DNA of 64,000 bases from Methanomicrobiales archaeon (GTDB lineage Archaea; Halobacteriota; Methanomicrobia; Methanomicrobiales; Methanospirillaceae): contig JALHCK010000005.1 of the NCBI GenBank assembly GCA_022841205.1, forward strand, positions 62,001 through 126,000, in the 5' to 3' direction. Shown here piece after piece: positions 52,932 to 60,786 of this stretch. The notes beneath the pieces were generated by a model that did not search any database, had not been told where the DNA came from, and worked only from the letters and a program-made list of their open reading frames with translations. The translations under genes were made by a program, and so were the position numbers. Position 1 is the first letter of the stretch. Every line of letters begins with the position of its first letter.

Positions 52932-55190
52932 GTGAGACTGCCCGGGTGGAGGATACCGTTCAAATATCTCCTGATGGGGATCATCTTCTTAATCGTCATC
53001 ATCATCGTTCTCTCCGGTATCTGGGTCAGCTACGTGAACTCCTGCGATAACCTCCGGGAGAATGCGGACCGTTTGCGGAGCATGACCGAGTCCCATATCG
53101 ACAATTCGTTCCGGCTTATCGATTCCGGGCTCAAGCTCTACGACACCGCCTATAATCACGACATGGAGCAAGCATTCCCAGAGATCGTCGCAGAGTATGA
53201 GAGAACCGGCGGGGATCCCTCAAGGATGGATCTTGAAGCATTGAAAGCGGCAATCGGGGGAATGGATGTCTACGTTATCAACGATCGCTGTGTCATCGAA
53301 TATTCGACAGTTTCTACCGACATCGGGCTCGACTTCGCGGTCATATACCCTGACTTCTGCAAGTACCTCCACGAGATCCGGAACAAATCCGGGTTTTACC
53401 CGGACCGGGTTGTCAAGGACTGGTCAACGGGGACCCTGACGAAATACAGCTACATGCCGACGCCAGATCACCGCTACGTCCTCGAACTCGGGCTCCAGTC
53501 AGAATATTTCGAGGGGGAGCGGAGACAGCTCAATTATAATGTCGTGGCAAGGGAGGCAAAGGAACGAAATCCCTATCTTGGAGAGGTGCTACTTTTCCAG
53601 AAACAGAAGCGCCTGATTGGCAATTCGACATATAAGCGCACTGCAGAGGATAATGCCATACTCGATTACATCCTCTGGGAGAACCGGACAACACAGGTGG
53701 TCCGGGATCCCAGAATGGGCAGGACAACTGTCTGGCAGGTCATCGACCTCCGCGATCCGGACTATGCCGCTGATATGAGCCTCTTTGCAAAGCTCACCTA
53801 CAACGATGCCCTCCTGGCCCATGAGCTGGACCGTGTCGCCATACTCCACGCCTTCGCGTCTATTCTGGTTCTTTTCTCGGGAGGCCTTGTTGCTGTCATG
53901 GTCTCCCGGAAGCTCTCACGACCGATCGAACAACTTGTTGATGATGTTGATAGCATTGCCAGTGGAGACCTTGACCATCCCGTCCGACCGGTGTCCGGGT
54001 ACGAGTTCTCGAGCCTTGCCGGGAGCATCCGGGTCATGGTGGACCAGTTGAAAGAGAAGATCCGGGAGTGTGAGATCAATGAAAAGCGATTCGCGGATCT
54101 AGTCCAGTTCCTTCCACAGGGAGTCTTTGAGGCAGATACCAATGGGGTCATCACCTATGCGAATCCTGCCGCCTTCGATCTCTTCGGTTATTCCGGGGAA
54201 GCCTTTGGACGGGGAATGAATATCCTGGAAGTACTGGCCCCAAAAGACCATGTGCGGGCAAAAAAGTCATTTGCGGCTGTCCTTCGCGGAGAAAAATCCG
54301 GAGGATCGGAATACACGGGAGTCAGGAAAAACGGGAGCACATTTCCCGTGATGATCCACATCACGGCGCGGAGAATGGAGGGAGGCGTGGTTATCGGCTC
54401 CCGGGGCACCATTGTCGATATAACCCATCTGAAGGGAATCGAGGAAGAGATGCGACGGTTGAATGTCGAGCTGGAACGCCGGGTTTTGCAACGGACTACC
54501 GAGCTTGCGGACGCGACCCGCGAGATGGAAGCCTTCACCTACTCGGTCTCCCATGACCTCCGCGCCCCGCTTCGTGCCATCGACGGCTACTCGTTCCTCC
54601 TCCTCCAGGAGGCAGGAGGCATGCTGGGAGAAAAGGAACGGCACTATATCGGCGTGGTCAGGCACAATGTCCAGCAGATGGACGACCTGATCAACGGGCT
54701 CCTTGCGCTCTCACGCATGGGCCGGGCCGAACTGAAGCGGGAGTGGATATCACCCGAACCCATGGTAAGGGAGATCCTTGCCGGGTTCCAGCCGGTCCTC
54801 GAAGGCCGGGGGGAGGTGCGGATAGAGATCCTTCCCCCCTGTTATGCCGATGCGACAATGCTTCACCAGGTCTTCTACAACCTGGTATCAAACGCGGTGA
54901 AATTCACCAGGTACGTGGATCGCCCTCTCATCGAGATAGGAGCCCTGGCAAAAGAGGGTCTGCCCACCTACTTCGTGCGCGATAACGGTGCTGGCTTTGA
55001 CATGCAGTTTGCCGACATGCTCTTCAAGCCGTTCCAGCGACTCCACCCCATTGAGAAGTACGAGGGCACGGGGATCGGTCTTGCCATCGTTGATCGTATC
55101 ATCCGGCGGCATGATGGCAAGGTCTGGGCCGAAAGTGAACCGGGGAAAGGAGCGACGTTCTTCTTCTCCATCGGAAATCCCCCGGGGTGA
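52932..55190 (+). CDS. Cache/HAMP/PAS sensor histidine kinase
   Basis: A 752-residue membrane kinase. A first helix (about 10-32) and a second (about 302-325) enclose a large outer Cache-like domain; HAMP (about 326-378) and one PAS (about 385-500) follow. The phospho-histidine is H541 in SVSHDLRAPLRAI, and the ATPase domain has NAVKF, DNGAGFD, LFKPFQRLH and GTGIGLAIVDRII. All boxes are intact. It starts with GTG (an ATG two bases earlier would stop at once). No response regulator is adjacent, so the target is unknown. The ligand of the outer domain is also unknown. Confidence 0.93.
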   Translation: MRLPGWRIPFKYLLMGIIFLIVIIIVLSGIWVSYVNSCDNLRENADRLRSMTESHIDNSFRLIDSGLKLYDTAYNHDMEQAFPEIVAEYERTGGDPSRMDLEALKAAIGGMDVYVINDRCVIEYSTVSTDIGLDFAVIYPDFCKYLHEIRNKSGFYPDRVVKDWSTGTLTKYSYMPTPDHRYVLELGLQSEYFEGERRQLNYNVVAREAKERNPYLGEVLLFQKQKRLIGNSTYKRTAEDNAILDYILWENRTTQVVRDPRMGRTTVWQVIDLRDPDYAADMSLFAKLTYNDALLAHELDRVAILHAFASILVLFSGGLVAVMVSRKLSRPIEQLVDDVDSIASGDLDHPVRPVSGYEFSSLAGSIRVMVDQLKEKIRECEINEKRFADLVQFLPQGVFEADTNGVITYANPAAFDLFGYSGEAFGRGMNILEVLAPKDHVRAKKSFAAVLRGEKSGGSEYTGVRKNGSTFPVMIHITARRMEGGVVIGSRGTIVDITHLKGIEEEMRRLNVELERRVLQRTTELADATREMEAFTYSVSHDLRAPLRAIDGYSFLLLQEAGGMLGEKERHYIGVVRHNVQQMDDLINGLLALSRMGRAELKREWISPEPMVREILAGFQPVLEGRGEVRIEILPPCYADATMLHQVFYNLVSNAVKFTRYVDRPLIEIGALAKEGLPTYFVRDNGAGFDMQFADMLFKPFQRLHPIEKYEGTGIGLAIVDRIIRRHDGKVWAESEPGKGATFFFSIGNPPG

Positions 55191-55284
55191 CATTCTGCCG
55201 GGTTGATGTTTTTCCTGATGAAAGAACCAGGCCAGGGATCGGTCCGGTTGTCTGTGGTGTGATTATTATACCGGGTTAATCATT

Positions 55285-55956
55285 TCAGATACGCCTCGAT
55301 GCCAGGAAACAGAGGAAGGCGAACAAAAGGATCATGGCAATGGCGGCCAGTCCGAGGGCGGTATTTGCAAAAAACAGGCGCAGGATAAGCTCAGATCCCA
55401 GTGCAAAGGCCAGGCATTCAACCGTTGAACCGATACCAACAGCAAGAAGAATCTCTGCTGGAGAGAGCCCGGCCATGACCCCCACGATCGTTGCCCCCAC
55501 CCCTCCTGTTCCCTGCAGGGGGAGCATGACAAAGACTGCCACTCCGGGGATTCTCCACCGGGCGAGCCAGGGGTGCCGCTCCATGAACTCCCGGCCTGAT
55601 ACCAGCGTCCGGGTGATCCAGGGACCCAGGTAGGGGAACCGCTCCACCCGGTCAAGGTTCCAGACCATGAAGAGACTGGTGATGACATCGAGGTATGCCA
55701 GGGTTAAGGCCATCATCCACCACGGTATTCCGACCGCGATTCCCAGTGGGATGAGTGATTCCTTTCCGGAAGGAGGAACGTAGTAGGCAAGCATCAGGCC
55801 GCCAAGGATCATTACGCGGTCGGCGGGCATGAGGAGGAACGAAAAGAAGAATAACGCAAATCCCAGGAGAACCGGCAGGACCAGCCGGATTTGTGGTGAA
55901 ACCCGTGGGAGGGGATACTTCCTGAGCCGGAGACGGTCAAAATCTGGAAGCCCCAT
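55285..55956 (-). CDS. Small multidrug export-type membrane protein (PF06695/COG2426)
   Basis: A 223-residue membrane protein with five to six helices matching the small multidrug export family: LGFALFFFSFLLMPADRVMI, the conserved AYLDVITSLFMVWNLD and VFVMLPLQGTGGVGATIVG. Members are weakly characterised exporters. The frame extends to 56022, but the ATG at 55956 fits the family start, with a GTATAAAGATATAA TATA region about 42 bp upstream. Convergent with the kinase gene. Confidence 0.85.
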   Translation of the reverse strand: MGLPDFDRLRLRKYPLPRVSPQIRLVLPVLLGFALFFFSFLLMPADRVMILGGLMLAYYVPPSGKESLIPLGIAVGIPWWMMALTLAYLDVITSLFMVWNLDRVERFPYLGPWITRTLVSGREFMERHPWLARWRIPGVAVFVMLPLQGTGGVGATIVGVMAGLSPAEILLAVGIGSTVECLAFALGSELILRLFFANTALGLAAIAMILLFAFLCFLASRRI

Positions 55957-56178
55957 GCAGATCAGGGAAAAGCTATGGCAGGAAGGGGTTATATCTTTAT
56001 ACGCGATCCGGGCTCTCTCCATCCAAAGGTCTTATTGGAGGCGGTTGTGGTTCCATCCGCGGTTCCGCATGGTTGAAGGCAGATCCAATTACAGGCGGAC
56101 CAGGTGCAGGGAGAACTTTTATTTTACTGACAGGACGGCGGGCTTCCAGGGCCTGTACCGGGGACTCCACTCTTACGC

Positions 56179-56859
56179 CTATTCCGTGATCCAGCCCATC
56201 CTGACGTACCACTCGTACTCGTGTGCCCAGTTCTCCCGGTTTTCCATTATCATCTCCCTGAAATATTCACGCCGTTGTAAAAGAGCCTCTTCCTGGTCGG
56301 GATACCGGTGCTCCCCCCGGATGGCCTGGACCAGCGTCCGCCCCAGGACAACCGCGTCCTTCTCTGTACGGGGAAGAGCCCCCGGGTCCCGTCCCACCGC
56401 TGCTCCAACCCCCCCCACGGTTATGGCACCGAAGGACGAGAGGGCGTGGTTCATGTATTCTATCACCCGGTCGTGGTTGCTCCCGCCTGAAGTGCAGACC
56501 GAGCAGCCGAACTTGCCGGTAAACATCCGGCAGTGTATGGCATCGGCCATCCGGTCGAACACCGCCTTCAGGGGGGCCGGGACCGAGTCGATGTAGTTTG
56601 GCGCACCAAGCACGATCCCATCGGCATCCATCATACGTTCAAAGAGATCGGGGAAGTCATCCAGGAGAACGCAGTCGCCGGTCTTATAACAGGAGTTGCA
56701 TGCCGTGCAATACCCGATCCGGAGCGAGTAGACATCGACCAGTTCCGTCTCCGCTCCCTCCTCCCGTGCCCCCTGCAGCACGGCATTCACCAGCCGGAGC
56801 GTCCTGCTATCCTTCCCCCGGGGGCTTGCGTTGAGTCCGATAACCTTCATGGCAGCCAT
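56179..56859 (-). CDS. Iron-sulfur flavoprotein (NADPH-dependent FMN reductase family)
   Basis: A 226-residue flavoprotein like methanogen Isf. The N-terminal flavodoxin-like P-loop is LNASPRGKDSRT, and a compact CTACNSCYKTGDC cluster (near residue 50) is typical of Isf proteins that bind [4Fe-4S]. GAPNYIDSVPAPLKAVFDR marks the FMN fold. Isf accepts electrons from ferredoxin and reduces O2, H2O2 or other acceptors. The ATG at 56859 (or 56850, three codons later) is the start; the open frame to 57936 is antisense to a real gene and is rejected. Confidence 0.9.
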   Translation of the reverse strand: MAAMKVIGLNASPRGKDSRTLRLVNAVLQGAREEGAETELVDVYSLRIGYCTACNSCYKTGDCVLLDDFPDLFERMMDADGIVLGAPNYIDSVPAPLKAVFDRMADAIHCRMFTGKFGCSVCTSGGSNHDRVIEYMNHALSSFGAITVGGVGAAVGRDPGALPRTEKDAVVLGRTLVQAIRGEHRYPDQEEALLQRREYFREMIMENRENWAHEYEWYVRMGWITE

Positions 56860-57202
56860 TTTACTACGGTGGAATCGGGGGTGAGCCGGAATAAAGGTGT
56901 CGATCCGGCTCCGCGGTTTTTCCAGCCAGCACACCATCAGCCCCGGTTCCGGTGGAAAACAGCAGCGGTTGGCCATCGATCGATTGCCACCAGGCTTTCG
57001 ATCCTCGTTGCCGATCAACCCTTGGCGAGCCCGGGGGAATTCCCGGATCATCCCCGCCCTCTTATAAGCCGGAAGGCCATCGTTTAGCCTTGCATTAGGA
57101 GTTGCAACGCCGGGTTTCTGGCGGGTGACCGGCCTTGTGAATGGAAAACGCCGTCTCCCCGGAACACCTGCATTGAAGTACCAGGAGAGCGTTGTCTCTC
57201 CT
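56860..57202 (+). other. Divergent intergenic region
   Basis: About 340 bp between the iron-sulfur flavoprotein and the lipoprotein genes. CTCTTATAAGCC near 57059-57070 may be a TATA box for the forward lipoprotein gene, giving a leader of about 110 nt. No gene or repeat is recognised. Confidence 0.4.
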
Positions 57203-57928
57203 ATGAAGGTCATGGTTCTGCCGGCACTAATTGCAGTCCTCACCCTCTTCTCTGCGGGCTGCACCACCCTCCCTGACACATGTATCGACGGCTCGGGGAC
57301 CATCGCGAGTGAGTCCCGCGATCCGGGTTTTTTCCATTCCGTAAACCTGGCCTTGCCGGCAACCCTTACCGTCCGGGAGGGGGACAGTGCCGGAGTCGTT
57401 GTCAAAGCCGATGCCAATGTCCTCCCCTTCATCACTACCACGGTGAAGGATGGGACCCTGACCATCAGCCAGAACAGGCCATGCGTCCGGCCTTCCACCA
57501 CCATCCAGGTAACGGCAGATGCCCCCACCGCGTTCCGGGAGCTTGCCATCCTCGGGGCCGGGGAGATCCAAAGCGATGGCGTCCTGCATAGCGATCGTCT
57601 TGCCTTAAAGATTACCGGGGCCGGCAGCCTAGATCTCGCGGTCGAGGCCGTAACCCTGTCGACCACGGTTACCGGGACCGGGAATGTCCGCCTTTCCGGC
57701 ATTGCCGCAGACCACATCATTTCCCTGCCCGGTGCGGGGTCGGTCGATGCCCCCGGTCTCCAGACCAGCCGGACCTCAGTGAATATCCTTGGTTCCGGAA
57801 AAGCTCTGGTGGATGTGAGCGATTCGCTCACAGTGAAGATTACCGGGGCAGGCACGGTCCTATATACCGGAAACCCGGAGGTCAACCAGACCATTACCGG
57901 GGCCGGGAGCGTCAGGCATCGGGCCTGA
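57203..57928 (+). CDS. Adhesin-like lipoprotein (DUF2807, head GIN domain)
   Basis: A 241-residue secreted lipoprotein with a signal peptide ending LFSAGC (cysteine near residue 20). The rest is a right-handed beta-repeat rich in Gly, Thr and Val, with recurring GAGEIQ, GAGSLDL, GTGNVRL, GAGSVDA and GSGKALV turns, characteristic of the DUF2807 head GIN/auto-transporter adhesin domain. It is probably on the cell surface. The frame starts at 57125, but the ATG at 57203 starts the signal peptide. No catalytic residues seen. Confidence 0.85.
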   Translation: MKVMVLPALIAVLTLFSAGCTTLPDTCIDGSGTIASESRDPGFFHSVNLALPATLTVREGDSAGVVVKADANVLPFITTTVKDGTLTISQNRPCVRPSTTIQVTADAPTAFRELAILGAGEIQSDGVLHSDRLALKITGAGSLDLAVEAVTLSTTVTGTGNVRLSGIAADHIISLPGAGSVDAPGLQTSRTSVNILGSGKALVDVSDSLTVKITGAGTVLYTGNPEVNQTITGAGSVRHRA

Positions 57929-57938
57929 CCGCTCATAA

Positions 57939-58733
57939 TTATTTCTTCAGGTCAAAGACAAAGCGGCCGATGCCCGGAGCGATCCACCCGCACCGGCGGT
58001 GGAAAAGGACGGTGTAACCGGTCCCCTCGAAATCGCCGATTATCCTTTCGACCTGGCGGTCTCCCTTGAAGGTATAGAAATGCAGTACCCCCCCGCTCCG
58101 GACCAGCGGAGTAAGGGTGGCGAGGATTTCATCCCTCCCGTAGGGGGTAGGGCAGATAACGCGGTCAAACGGGCCTTCCTCCGGCAGAGTGAGCCCGAAG
58201 GCATCAGAGGCAAGAATGCTGACCCGTTCCTCCACGCGGTTCAGGGCGAGGTTTTCCCGGAGCCACCGCACCGCTGCAGGGTTGTTCTCGACCGCAGTTA
58301 CCAACGCTCCCCGGTCTGCTGCCGGAATGACAAACGGACCAACACCGCAGAACGGAACCAGCACCCGCTCTCCTGCCTCAACCTGCAGGGCGACCCGCTG
58401 GTGCTCGGTGAAGAGCCGCCCGGTAAAGAATACTTCAGAGAGATCCAGCCGGTACCGGTACCCGGACTCGCGGTGCTCGGTGACCGTTGAGCTCCCGACC
58501 AGGAACTCGTAGCGGGGGACCCGCTCATCATGCCTGACCGGCGATTCCTTGGCAAGGACTGTCCGGATGTTCCGGCGAAGCGACAGGACGCCAAGAGCTA
58601 TATCCTGACGGAACTCCGCAAGTTCCGGGGGTACGACCACCACGGCGATGTCCCCGATGACATCGAAGCTGTCACGGATGTAGCGCTGCTTCTCATCGGG
58701 AATAATTCCGGCAAGCAGGGTTCGGAGGTTCAT
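57939..58733 (-). CDS. Trm5-like class I SAM-dependent methyltransferase
   Basis: A 264-residue methyltransferase of the Trm5 tRNA-guanine-N1 family. FTGRLFTEHQRVALQV aligns with the family region NPR-xx-xxER, and the SAM motif is VPFCGVGPFVIPAA, followed by AVENNPAAVRWLRENLALNRV. The catalytic loop reads CPTPYGRDE where Trm5 has NLP. The sequence therefore departs from typical Trm5 and could be Taw2- or other wyosine-linked. A TATA-like region near 58758-58770 is about 30 bp before the start. Substrate is uncertain. Confidence 0.7.
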   Translation of the reverse strand: MNLRTLLAGIIPDEKQRYIRDSFDVIGDIAVVVVPPELAEFRQDIALGVLSLRRNIRTVLAKESPVRHDERVPRYEFLVGSSTVTEHRESGYRYRLDLSEVFFTGRLFTEHQRVALQVEAGERVLVPFCGVGPFVIPAADRGALVTAVENNPAAVRWLRENLALNRVEERVSILASDAFGLTLPEEGPFDRVICPTPYGRDEILATLTPLVRSGGVLHFYTFKGDRQVERIIGDFEGTGYTVLFHRRCGWIAPGIGRFVFDLKK

Positions 58734-58801
58734 CAGTCAGGAAAGATTCTCTCTTCCAACCACATAAATGGCTCCCGGGACAGGGACCTGCCCCATTCCA
58801 A

Positions 58802-59392
58802 TCAGAACCGCTCCAGCCGTTCGAACCCGGGCGGGGGTGCACACGAGCGTTCCCGGATGGAAAGCACAACCGATCCTGCCAGGGCGATTAACCCTGCACA
58901 AACCAACACGGCCCCGATGATCCTGACGATAGCCAGGCTCGAGAGGCGGGGTGAGAAGAGGATCAGGGCACCAAGAGCCGCAAGTACGATCCCGCCGGTT
59001 GCCGATACCAGCCGCCGGATATCGGGACCAGGACGGAATATTGCCGATATTGTCCCGGAAAGCCCGGCGATTATCAGTATAATCCCGAGGAGAACTGCGG
59101 CAAACGCCCCGATCAGCCCCGGATCGGTGAAGGAGAGGATGGAGAGCAGCACGGCACATGCTCCGAGGAAGAGTGGGATGACAAAGAGCATTCCGCCCGA
59201 CCTTGAGAGCAGCCAGGCACCGATGAAGAGGCCTATCCCGGCGATAAAGGCCAGTATCCCGAACAGGAAGGCCACTATCCGGAGCGAACCCTCCGGGAAA
59301 AGGAAAAGGATTCCCCCCAGCACAATTAAGATTACTCCTGCCACCAGCGATGGTCTCCAGGACTCTGTGCCGCAGGACATCCGGAATGCCAT
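58802..59392 (-). CDS. HdeD/DUF308-like membrane protein
   Basis: A 196-residue membrane protein with six helices and internal similarity of helix pairs (LVAGVILIVLGGILFLFPEG, GIVLAALGALILFSPRL). This is the second HdeD-like protein of the window. Start at 59392 is assumed; an internal ATG four codons later is possible. The gene lies between the Trm5-like gene and the UspA gene, whose opposite-strand frame overlaps its start region without being coding there. Confidence 0.8.
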   Translation of the reverse strand: MAFRMSCGTESWRPSLVAGVILIVLGGILFLFPEGSLRIVAFLFGILAFIAGIGLFIGAWLLSRSGGMLFVIPLFLGACAVLLSILSFTDPGLIGAFAAVLLGIILIIAGLSGTISAIFRPGPDIRRLVSATGGIVLAALGALILFSPRLSSLAIVRIIGAVLVCAGLIALAGSVVLSIRERSCAPPPGFERLERF

Positions 59393-59661
59393 GCAGAGAA
59401 GTGAACTGCCAGGGAGAAAAAGGGTGCGGGCAGGTTTGGCCTGATGAAAGGGTTGGAGAACGGGAAGCGGGTGGTGAGGAATTTCATTTTTCCTGCACTC
59501 CCTGGCAATTTCTCTCTCCCGTTGATTTAACCGGGTGCTATCAGTTTTGTGAATTTCTCCTGCAGAAAACCGATAGGAATCATTTATCCCCTTTCAGAAC
59601 CAGGAGAGAATTATCTAATGGTGCCGTTTCCCCGGTCACCGAACGATCAGGGAGTTATACC

Positions 59662-60129
59662 GTGTTCCTTTCAAAGATCCTCTTTGCCACCGATTTTTCC
59701 GGGACGTCTCTCGATGCACGGGATGCTGTATTCGACCTGAAGGACGCGGGATGCCATGAAGTAGTCCTCCTGCATGTCCTTGACCCCGGGCAGGTCGAAG
59801 AAGTGCTTGCCGAGCCGTCTGGTATGACCCATCCTTCCGGGATCTATGATCGGACTATCGCGGCCAGGAAGGAAAGAAACGCACGGGAAAAACTTGACGA
59901 ATGGAAGATCGTCCTGGAAGAGCGGGGGTTTTTCGTCCGGACCCGCCTGGTCTCCGGGGATCCGGCAACCGGGATCAACCGCATCGCCCATGCTGAACAG
60001 GCAGGCCTGATCGTGATCGGTTCTCATGGGCTCCGGAACCTGCGTGACCGCCTGCTTGGGACCGTCTCGGCACACGTCATCAGTCACGCAACCCGCCCGG
60101 TGCTGGTGATCCGGCGGCAGGAACTATGA
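59662..60129 (+). CDS. Universal stress protein (UspA family)
   Basis: A 155-residue UspA protein. It begins with the strand-loop KILFATDFSG and ends with the ATP-binding signature GSHGLRNLRDRLLGTVSAHVI, followed by ATRPVLVI, so it is the ATP-binding type. The GTG at 59662 has GGGAG about eight bases upstream; the open frame further upstream to 59350 overlaps the HdeD-like gene and is not used. Located before marR and lon, it may share a stress context with them. Confidence 0.88.
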   Translation: MFLSKILFATDFSGTSLDARDAVFDLKDAGCHEVVLLHVLDPGQVEEVLAEPSGMTHPSGIYDRTIAARKERNAREKLDEWKIVLEERGFFVRTRLVSGDPATGINRIAHAEQAGLIVIGSHGLRNLRDRLLGTVSAHVISHATRPVLVIRRQEL

Positions 60130-60278
60130 CCGGGCCCTTCATGTCACGTGGATTTTGATACCAGCCTTTCCATAGAACGCCATAAGCGTTCCCGTGCTCC
60201 CACCTGATCCATCCCCGGATATGTTAAGGACCCCGGGTTGTATCAGTGAGCATCCCGCATCATTGCATCAATCTGAAG

Positions 60279-60300
60279 CTTATTATTAGGGCAACCCTAA
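60279..60300 (+). promoter_or_regulatory. TATA box and palindromic operator of the marR gene
   Basis: CTTATTATTA (60279-60288) is the TATA candidate. Overlapping its end is the palindrome TTAGGG-CAA-CCCTAA at 60286-60300, between TATA and the expected start near 60310; the ATG is at 60320. This is where an autorepressor would bind. The palindrome is directly visible; binding by MarR is inference. Confidence 0.6.
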
Positions 60301-60319
60301 CTAATTACAGGCAGAGATT

Positions 60320-60736
60320 ATGGACGCGGAGGAACAGTTACTGGCCGCACTGGATCAGCTGATCAGGATGCGAAATGATACGTCTTCTGCGATCCTCTCT
60401 GAATGCGGGATTCCCGATATCACGGTGAAACAGATCAGATATCTGAAGACCATCGATGAACATGGCGAGGTGACGTTTTCACGGTTTGCCGAGATCACGA
60501 AAACTTCGAAGCCCACCATCACCGAGCTGATCAACCGGTTCGAGAGCATGGAGTGCGTCTACCGGGAGCGATCCCCCCGTGACAGGAGAGTCATTTTTAT
60601 CCGGCTCACCGAGAAAGGCCAGAAGATCGCCCGGGCTGACAAGGATGCACTCTCCATGCTCATCAGGCAGATGAGGGAATCCCTCGATGATGATGACTTT
60701 GACATTTTTGTGAAGATCATCAGGAAGGTCAGGTAA
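60320..60736 (+). CDS. MarR family transcriptional regulator
   Basis: A 138-residue winged-helix dimer. The HTH reads TFSRFAEITKTSKPTITELINRFE and the wing YRERSPRDRRVIFIRLTEKG, as in MarR. Outer helices (residues 1-30 and 110-138) provide dimerisation. A TATA box and a near-perfect palindrome precede the start, so autoregulation is likely. The LonA gene follows 50 bp downstream on the same strand and may be co-transcribed. The ligand is unknown. Confidence 0.92.
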   Translation: MDAEEQLLAALDQLIRMRNDTSSAILSECGIPDITVKQIRYLKTIDEHGEVTFSRFAEITKTSKPTITELINRFESMECVYRERSPRDRRVIFIRLTEKGQKIARADKDALSMLIRQMRESLDDDDFDIFVKIIRKVR

Positions 60737-60786
60737 ACCAGGAAAGGAACCCGGCATCACAACACACCCGTCAAGGATCACAGGCT

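Noticed and set aside
56860..57936. Long upstream extension of the iron-sulfur flavoprotein frame
   Set aside because: Antisense to the DUF2807 lipoprotein; the flavoprotein starts with MKVIGLNASPRG.
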